From positions 17,174-81,173 of the forward strand of contig LGRX02028683.1 of assembly GCA_001247695.2 (NCBI GenBank): 64,000 nt of DNA, in the 5' to 3' direction. This DNA comes from Cymbomonas tetramitiformis (Eukaryota > Chlorophyta > Pyramimonadophyceae > Pyramimonadales > Pyramimonadaceae). The notes under the pieces are model-generated. The model made no database searches. It worked only from the letters and a program-made list of their open reading frames with translations, and was not told where the DNA came from. Shown here piece after piece: positions 42,798-51,700 of the stretch. The position numbers were made by a program, and so were the translations under genes. How positions within the stretch are numbered: the first letter of the stretch is position 1; every line of letters begins with the position of its first letter.

Positions 42798-45700
42798 TTA
42801 ATCCGGTTCGGTGTCCACCTTTTTCCTATATAGTCTGTTAAGGCTAACTGCATATCCCGTAGCGAGGTCATGTATCTTTCTGAGCAGGTGTAGTGCTTCC
42901 TGTTTGTCGAATCCTAGGTGTTTGGTCAGAATCTTCTCCGTGTGTTCATATATCGTACCCGTGTTCCCGAATACCATCACATGTAGCGTCACCTTGTACC
43001 CGTACAATTCCAATAGCTTTACCAATGGTGCATACTTTGTATACTTCGTTTTTAGTGCCTCTTCCCAGCTCATTTCATCCGTATAGGTTACCTCAATTAG
43101 GTGTATATGCCCGGCATCCGCCATTGCTCGTTGGTGTGTGTACCCCGGCTGCTTATTCCCTTTCTCGGTTCCTTCTAGCATTACTATGTCCACAAAGTGT
43201 GGTATGGTGTCCTTTCCATGCTCTGGTGCCGGGTGGTTCCTCCCATCCATTCTGCATTGCCCTCTTGTGAGTAGGAAGTCTTCTATTGGTCTGCCTGTAT
43301 TCATCCCTGACCCTTTCTTCCCCGCATGGGTCCTTATTATGCATCCCCCTTTTCTGCCTTTATTCATACCCATTGCTATCATTTTGGTGGTCTCGTCCGA
43401 CCTGCTTATTACCATGTTCCTTATTTCCCTTTCCGTACATCCCCCTAGTACATGGGCCGTGCGTATGAAACCCCCTGCATTCACCTGCCCAGGCATCCCG
43501 CAACATTTACATTTTTGTGTCCGCATCCCTCTTCTCCACTTTTTATAGGGGCCCGCCGGCAATTTGTTCGCTCTACATCTTAATAGGACTGTCACATCAT
43601 GTTCGTTCAGGTACTCGTTCCCCTTTTTCCAGTACTCGTTGGAGAGTTTATGCATGGCTGTGTCCCCTTTTAGGTGTTGCATGTATTTCTCCGGCGTCTC
43701 CTGTACTGCTACCTTTATCTTTCCCATCGAGGCCCTCCTCCATTCCCCTGCGAGTCGTGCTTCCCTTTGTGCTACCGCCTGCTGCTGTACCATTTCTTGC
43801 ATTGTCACCAGTTCCTCCTGTGCCTCCTCTTGTTGCTGGGCCATTGCAGCCAGCTCTTCTTCTTCCTCCTGTTGTGTCTCCATGTTTATGTCCCGGGTTT
43901 CTGGTGGCCCTGTCCCCCGCGTTTCCCGCAGCTCGGCATGCTGTTGGGCATCCAGTGGCTCACCAGCTCCCTGTGGAGGCCCCCGCACAATTGTCACTCC
44001 CTCCTCTTGCCTCAACCTTGTTTCTTCCTCCTCTCTCCACCTGTCTTCTTCCTGCTCGTGCATCCCTGCTTCTTTCCCCGTCGTCAGGGGCATGTTTCCG
44101 TCACCCTCCTGTGGTGTTGCCCATACTCCCTGTGCCTCAATCAGTGTTTCCTCTTCCTGTTCCATTCGCAGAATCTCTATTTCTTCTTCCTGTGTCTGCA
44201 TGTCTAGTTCTTCCGGCCATGTGTCTTCCTCAGTTCCCTCTTCAGCCCCTGGTTCTTCCAGCTCTCCGTTTCTTCTCGCTTTCTCAGCTTCCATTCTGTC
44301 AATGCGTTGTCTTTTGGTTTCCCATTCCTCTGGTCCAGTCTCTAGCTTCCTTTTCAGTCTTTGTATTATGTTCGTTTTTCCCGTCATTTTTGCCTCCCGT
44401 ACTCGTTTTGTTACGTGGTTAAGTACTGCCTGGTGACCTTCCAATTGCCTCCCTGTGGCCTCGCATATGGCAAGTAATTTCACCGTGTCGGTGTTATCGT
44501 GGTTGAAGCCATACTCTCCCTCAACACAGGCCTTTCTTGCCACCTCATCAGCCTTTTCATTTCCGTGTATCCCCACATGTGCTTTGACTTTATATAGTGC
44601 CACCTTGGTCCCTTCCCCGTTGAGCGTTTGTATTTGTTTCATTATTTTCCAGAGTATATCCCTGTGCACATGCTTCTCCAACGCATGAGGCCTTCTTTTC
44701 ATGTTTTGTATTTGGTAAAGCGAGGTCAAGCTGTCTGTGCATATGTTTACCTCTGTGGTGCCAGTATTGGCCTCCAGCATTAGTGCCATGTATATGGCTG
44801 TCAGCTCCGCCCTGTTGACCGTTTGGCAGTGGCCCTGCCATCTTTGCATGTATTCCGCATTCTGCCCCCCTCTTGGGTCCCATACTCCCGCAGCGGTTGC
44901 CTCCTCCTGTTCCCCATTTTCCCTTTTGACTTTTCTCTGGCTTCCGTCTGTGTAGACCATCTCATTCCTGTTGAATCTTCTGTCAGGTTCTGGGTATCCT
45001 TTTCCGTTGCTGTCCCACTGGCTCTCAGGCTGTGGTTCTACTTCCTCAGTTTCACCCCGTTCCCACTGTGACCACTGGTCCCCTTCCATGTCCCCTTCTT
45101 CCGCTTTTGGGTTCGCGAATTGTAGCGCCCACCTTCTAAGTGCATCTCTGCTTATTTCTTCCCTACTCCACGTGGTGTTGGCCCCCAAGACATCCATCGT
45201 TGAGGGTCTGGGTCCCCTGTCCCCTCCCCTGGGTTCACCTTCCCTCCCCCTGTCTTCCATCCAGCGGTCAATAATCTCTTCTACATGGTTCTCCACCTGT
45301 TCTTCTGGTAATGCGCGCAGTACAGGCAGTTCATGACTCGTCCATGGGGACGGGTCTATGACACAGTCTTTCTCCCATTCCGTAATCGACCTGGGCTGTC
45401 TGTCCGTGTCCCTGAGTGTGAGAGGCCTGTGTATGTAACATGCCCTCCCTACCGTCCTGACCTTGCTTTGTGGGCATCTGAGAAGGGCCTTGCTGAATAT
45501 GTCGTGTGTTCTTACCGCATTTGGGCAAAATTTCCTCCATCCCGCCGCATTTGCAACTACCAATATCCTCATGTTCCAGTTACACTGCTTGGGCTTTTGT
45601 AGGTTGTCTTGCATCCAATGGTCCGGTGGTAGGAAGGTAAACTGCCCCTCCTTCACTTCGAGTAACTCGTGTACCCTGTATCCCATGTGCTTGTTTAGTA

Positions 45701-48700
45701 GTTTTCTGTACGGACTCTTTGCATACGTAGGGTATATTCCCACCCCTAGGACGGGTTTGGCTGTTTTTGTAGCGTTTATCGCCATCTTTAGTGCCCTGTG
45801 AAGGTCTTCGGCCGTGTATTCCGGGTTGAATTGGTATGCCCCCAGTTGCCCCCATTGCGCCTCCCAGGCTGAACCAGCAGCCCCGAAGACCGAGTCTCTC
45901 GGGTATTGCGAGTAATATGTCGTAGTGTTTTTATGTACGTTGAGTGGAGAGGCAAATACTTCTGTCCTGGCCCCCGTAGCTGCTTGGACCGCCTCCATCA
46001 TTTCTGGGGGAAGGGTCCAGTGGTTCTGCAGGTTTCGTTTTCTGTGCTTCATTTCTGCCTTACTGGAGTATCTTATGAGTAGCTGCGCAATTTCCTCCTC
46101 AAACGTGTCAACATGTATTTTATGCTCCAGTTTCAATCTCAGCCTTTTGGCCAGCTGTTCCCCTGTCGGGCATTGAACCGCTCCATCTCCCACCTCTCTG
46201 GTATATCTGTTGTATAGTTCCCTGACTTTTGCCGTGCTGAGGGTGCCTATCAGACCTCCGTTGGGTTCATAACAGTAGGTAGTGTCGCCTTCAGTACGCA
46301 GCTGCCTGTTTTTTGTGTTCAGTGTTTGTTTAATGTCCTGGTCTGGGTTTGTTTCCCCCGTGGTTATCGTCAAATGGGTGACCTCCTTCCAGTACCTTTG
46401 CTCGCTTCTCGGCTTGCCTGCTAGTATTTCACTCACGGGCCCACTTTTGGTCCTTTCATCCTGTTTGGTGCCTTCCCATTCCTCCACCAGTTCCTCCCAT
46501 CTTCGGTTCCCTGTGGGGTTGTGTTCCGGTATGTGTTTTCTAATTGTCTCTTCGGTGCTCCACGTGCTCAGAACATTCCCTTCACTGTCAGTCCACTGAG
46601 TTTCGTATTGTATTACTTTCGAGTCTGGGTCTGCAGGGTTGTCCAGGTACTGTCTACTGGCCAGTATCCTGGTAGGTGCGTGGGTTCCTTCCCGGTCCGG
46701 CGCCTCCATCGGGTCCTCCTGTTTTGCCCATTTGCGTTCGTCCAGCTGTATCAGCCCTTCTCCGGCACTTGCTTGTGGGGTCCATTCCCCCATTATGTCA
46801 TCTTCTTCCCACTCATGGTCCACTCCTCCTATACCCAGGGCTTCCTTCTCCTGTTCCGTCCATTCCACCCCCGCTTCCTCGAAGTGTTTCTTTTGGTTGG
46901 CCAGCGGGTACATAGACATCAGTTGCATTATGTCCCTCAGGCTATTCCCTGCCTCGTGTAGCGCCTTTATCTGCGTTGGCCAGTTTCTTATTTCCGACAT
47001 TGCCTTTGTGCTTCTGGTGTATTTCTCCAGCTCTCCTGTTTTCCTTTGCACATACTCGGGTTTTAGCTTTCTGTTCCGCTCATGGTCCCAGTGGTCCCCT
47101 GGCGCTTTAATATTGTTGGGCTGTGCCTCACATATATAGGGGTACAGGTGTAACATGCCTTGTGCTATTTTTTGTACCGTTTTATTGTCATGTACCCTTC
47201 CCCCCGTTGCTTTCAATGCCGTTATCGGCAACGCTTTCTTCCCATCTGCTGTGGTAAGGTCCTTGAGGTCCGGGTAGTTCCTGAATAGTGTGAGTAGTTT
47301 GGTGAAGTTTATCTCTTTAGTGGCCATCTCATTTTTTGTGTCTTGTATGACATTTACCGTTCCCAGTTTTTCGGTCCCTGTCGTCATGGGTTGCTCCTGT
47401 GGGTCCCGGTATTCCTTGTCCATTCTTCTGAGGTATTTGGTTGTTCTTAAGGTGCCCTCCATTTCCGCATCAGTATACACTCTCCTGGCATTCTGCAGCT
47501 GCTTCATAATGGGCAGTGTTTCCTTGGCTAGCTCCTGCATGTGGGTTCCCACCCCTTTCACGTGCACCCCATATTCATTGAGAGCATTCATCTTCCGCAT
47601 GGTGTTTGTATGCGTTTGCAGTCCCATCCTTAGCTTGCCCCTGTTGCTGCAGTAGCCTCTCTCCCCGAAGTGCTGTTCCATGAGCCCCGCGGTGGACCTA
47701 CTGACTTGGGACATTCTTTGCCTGGTTCGTAGGTTTCTCTCTCTTTTTCCATATCCCATTTGCACTCCTTTGTCCTCCTCGCTTTGGACCGCTTCAGCCA
47801 GCCCCGAGTAAACCTCCTGTGCATATATCGCCTGCAGGGACTGCAACCCCAGTCCATACTCCGCTTTTTCCTCCGTGTTCAGTTCATTCGGAGTGCCGTT
47901 CGCTGGAAGCCCATAAATCCGTTTCAGCGCAGCCCCCAGCTGGTTCTCCACCTGTTGTATTTCCCCTTGTGTGTATATTCCAAGGTGAAGTCCGTACCTG
48001 AACTTCCCCAAGACTGCCGACTTGAGAGAGTACTCCTTCTGTTTTTGTGTTAAGGGGGTGGCAAGCAACGCTGCTATCCTCCTTTTCAATTCCCTTAGGG
48101 ACTTGGTTTTTTCCTCCTTCCAGGTTCCTAGCATATTGAGGAGGACTCCTAGGTATTTGTAGGTCTCTCCTGCTTTGAGTACCTTCAGGGTTTGGTTGCC
48201 ACATTTTATCCCCTTGTGTTTGCTTTCCCTAATATTCCGGTTGCCGTGCTCTACTCCCGTTATTTTTGACTTATCCTTGTTTATTCTCAGCCCACTCCAG
48301 TCCCCAAATGCTGCTAGCTTTTTCAATTGTTGCTCCATCCCTGACATCTGTCTCGTCAGAATAATCAGGTCATCCACAAACGCTCCTGAGGAGGTTCGCA
48401 GTTCTCCCCTGAGCTCCTCATCTGTCACGTACTTATGCCGGTATCCATGGTTTCCTACCTCCAGCCATCTAAGCAGGGGTTCGAGGTACAGTATAAAAAG
48501 CAGCGGGCTCATGCTGTCCCCCTGCAGAATCCCTCTCCTTATCGGTACTTCCTCCGAAATCTGTTCCCCTACCTTTGCCCTCATTTGTATTGAGTCCCCC
48601 TCCTCTTCCCCTAGAATGTCCTTTATAGCTTCCGTAAGCTGTGTCGGTACCCCCAGGTGCCTTAGTGTCGCAATGAGTTTCTCATGGTCTACTGACCCGT

Positions 48701-51700
48701 ACGCGTTTTCGAAGTCTATGTAGGTCGCATGTAGCTCCTGCTTGGAGAGGTTCGCGTCTTCAATGGCATTCGTTATCCTGGTTAGTTGCCTCATCGTGTT
48801 GTGCTTTTCCCTCGAGCCCTCCTGCGCCTGCGAGAGCATTCCATTTATTTCACAGAAATCCGCTAGCATTTTTGTGAGCACCGCGGTGTACAGTTTGAAC
48901 AAGCAGTCTAGCAGCGCTATAGGTCTGTAGTTCTTTTGCTGAGTCACATCTTCCTGCTTGTGGTGGAAACAGAAGTACCCCTTCTTCCATGGCAGTGGCG
49001 TATGTCTGTTCTCCCACATCAGCTGCATGAGTTCACATAATTGTTCGTGGAACCTGTCTGGCATCTGCTTCAATATCTCGTTCTGTATTCCCATGGGTCC
49101 CGCTGCCTTGTTGGTTTTCATTTTTCTCACAGCCTGTCTGTAGGCCTCCTCATCAACCCTCAGGTTTATTTTCGTCTGGTCTGGTCTTTCGCATTTGTCT
49201 TTCTGCATATAGTTCTTGTACTTCTTATCCAGCCACGGTGGTGCTTCCGCGAGTCCTCGCTCTGGCTCCCGCATTTTGTAGGGGGCCGACCATGCCATGT
49301 GTTCCCCCATCGCCTGTGCTACCTTTTGGTGTCCAACCACCAGCTTCCCGTGCCTGGTTTCTATGGCCTGTATTGTTGCCGCCGGCGCACTTCCGTTCTC
49401 TACCTCCTGTCTACATATCTTTTTATGGTAGTGCTTTATGTTATTCCAGTACATTTCTCTCATTTTTATTCTCGTTTTTTGTTTCCGGTTCGCCTCGTGT
49501 TCTGTAATGCACTTCCGTGCTTCTTTGGCCGCTATTTTCTTCTGCTCCCTTTCCCATTGCTCCCACTCTCTCATCTCCTCTGTTCTGTTGTCGAAGTCCG
49601 CCTTTCTAATCTCCTCTGGTACACTTTCCCTTGCCTCTATGTCCCTCTTCCATAGGCTTATATTCAACCTGCATCTGTTTCTTTCCCTGAGGTGCCCATC
49701 CCTTTCCTTACGGAGGGTTTTCGGTAAGTGCAGCCTGTGTGTCTCCTCCGGTGGCGCCGCTGGCTTAGGGAGGTTGGCGTTTTGTACTGCCTCTTCCTTT
49801 GCCGTACCCAGTATTCTTGCTACTACTTCCCCCGCATAGTCTATCGCTTTTCTTTTGTGCCTTTTTGTGGTGCTCCTTTTTATCATGCCTATTGCCTCCC
49901 GCAGTTCGTCCTGCTGCTCCCTTGTGTATGCCGTGTCAAGCACTTGCCTCAGTGTGGCTCCTTCCTTCTCGGTCAGGGGCAGTCTTAGCCTGTCCGCTTT
50001 AGCCCTTCGTTGTAGTTGTGCCGCTGGACGGTGGGTACCCCAGGCCTTCAGGTCCAATTGGGTGGTGCATATCATTTTGTGGTCACTTGTGTGAAGTTCA
50101 GTAAGCTCCATTTCCGTGGGTTGCGTGTAGTACTTTTGTTCAGCCATACTGGCTAGCATTCTGTCTATGTTTCTCCTGCTGTGCCAGGTCAGTGTTGTTT
50201 CCCTTGAGCCCCCTACATCTGTTAGCCCCGTTGCATCGAGTACCTTGTTCCATTCCCTGTCTCTGCTATTCCTCGGTTCTCCGGTCGTGGCATTCAAGTC
50301 TCCGCACACAAGGACAGTTTCGTCTTCTTTGCCTTCACTGGCGGAGGTTACCATTTGCACGTACTCTCGTATACCCTTCCTGGCCTCACTTCTGGTGCGT
50401 TCCTCTTGGTACCCTTCCTCTCTTGCAGTCTCCTTTCCCTCCACTGGGTAGTATACTCCAATCAGGTGTATGTATTTCTGCCCCGGGAAGTGCAGCATTG
50501 TATGAGTGAGTACTCCCTGTAGGTGTGGGACCTTTACTTCCGTGTAATTGTGCGGCTTTGCGTGTTCCCCCCTGAGTACGACAGCTAACCCAGCTGTCTG
50601 GTGTTCCTCCCCCGCATCGCCTCTTCCCGGCACACTGGTGCATACATTGGACCGCTGGCTGTCTCTGAAGTGCCTTTTTATATCATCGTTTGCAGTTTTT
50701 GTCTCCGTAATCACCGCCACATCAATGTCCCACCTGTCCATTTGTTCTTCCAGTTCATACAGGGAGTACCTTGACCCTTGAATGTTCCACGTGAGGAACG
50801 TTATTGTGTGCTGCTGTCCGTCTGTCATTTTTTCCCCGTCTAGGTCCTCCGTTTTTGGCATGCCCCCTCCCCAAAATTTCCTTGCTTCAGGGGACCCTTT
50901 CGCTTCCTCACTGTTTGCTTTGTCCGGTTGGGACGGCGCTCCAATGTCTCCAGGGGACCCTTCAGCTTCCTCATTGTCCCTTTCGTTTGTTTTTGTTGGT
51001 GTATCAGTCGGCTGGTTTCTCTTGGTGCTTGTGGGAGGTCGTAGCTTTTTCCTTACTACCGTTCTTTCTTCCTCCTTTAACCTTTCATTTGCTTGTTCTG
51101 CGCTCTCCGGGCAGAACTGTAGCGTAGTCTGGACCAATCTGTCCGTGAGGTTTGTGCTCTTTTCTTCCTTTGCTTCACCTGTGGCCTGTCGTTCCATGGT
51201 GGGCTCCCTACTGCCATCCACCCGTCCTTCATCGCGTTTCGTGTCCTCCTCAGTCGGCCCGGTTGTTTGTCCCGTCACCGGCCGCGTTTCTCGAAGCTCC
51301 CCCTGTGCTCGTGCCGTATTTCTAGTCCCGAGCTTGAACTGCCCTGGCTTGCCATCAACATGCCAGTATTTCCAGCTTCCCGCCACTCGCACCGCCTGTT
51401 CCCCCTGGCTGAATTTTTCCCATTCCGGTGGTGTGCTATGTATCGTCAGTCCGCTGTAGTGCACCTGCTGCAAGTCATAAGCTTCTCTCAGTAGGGCCCA
51501 AACATCTATAGCTATCAGTAGTTCTTCCTGTTTTTCTATACCCCCAGCAGGTATCCACACGTGCGCCTGCATGTCTCGGTGTGTCATTGTGAACATCACC
51601 ATCACCCATTTTCCCGTATCTTTAATTGCTATTTGGGTCCGGCCGTCTGTTTTCATCTTTTTCATTGTTTCACTTATAAGGGCATCGGTTTCTTGCTGCA

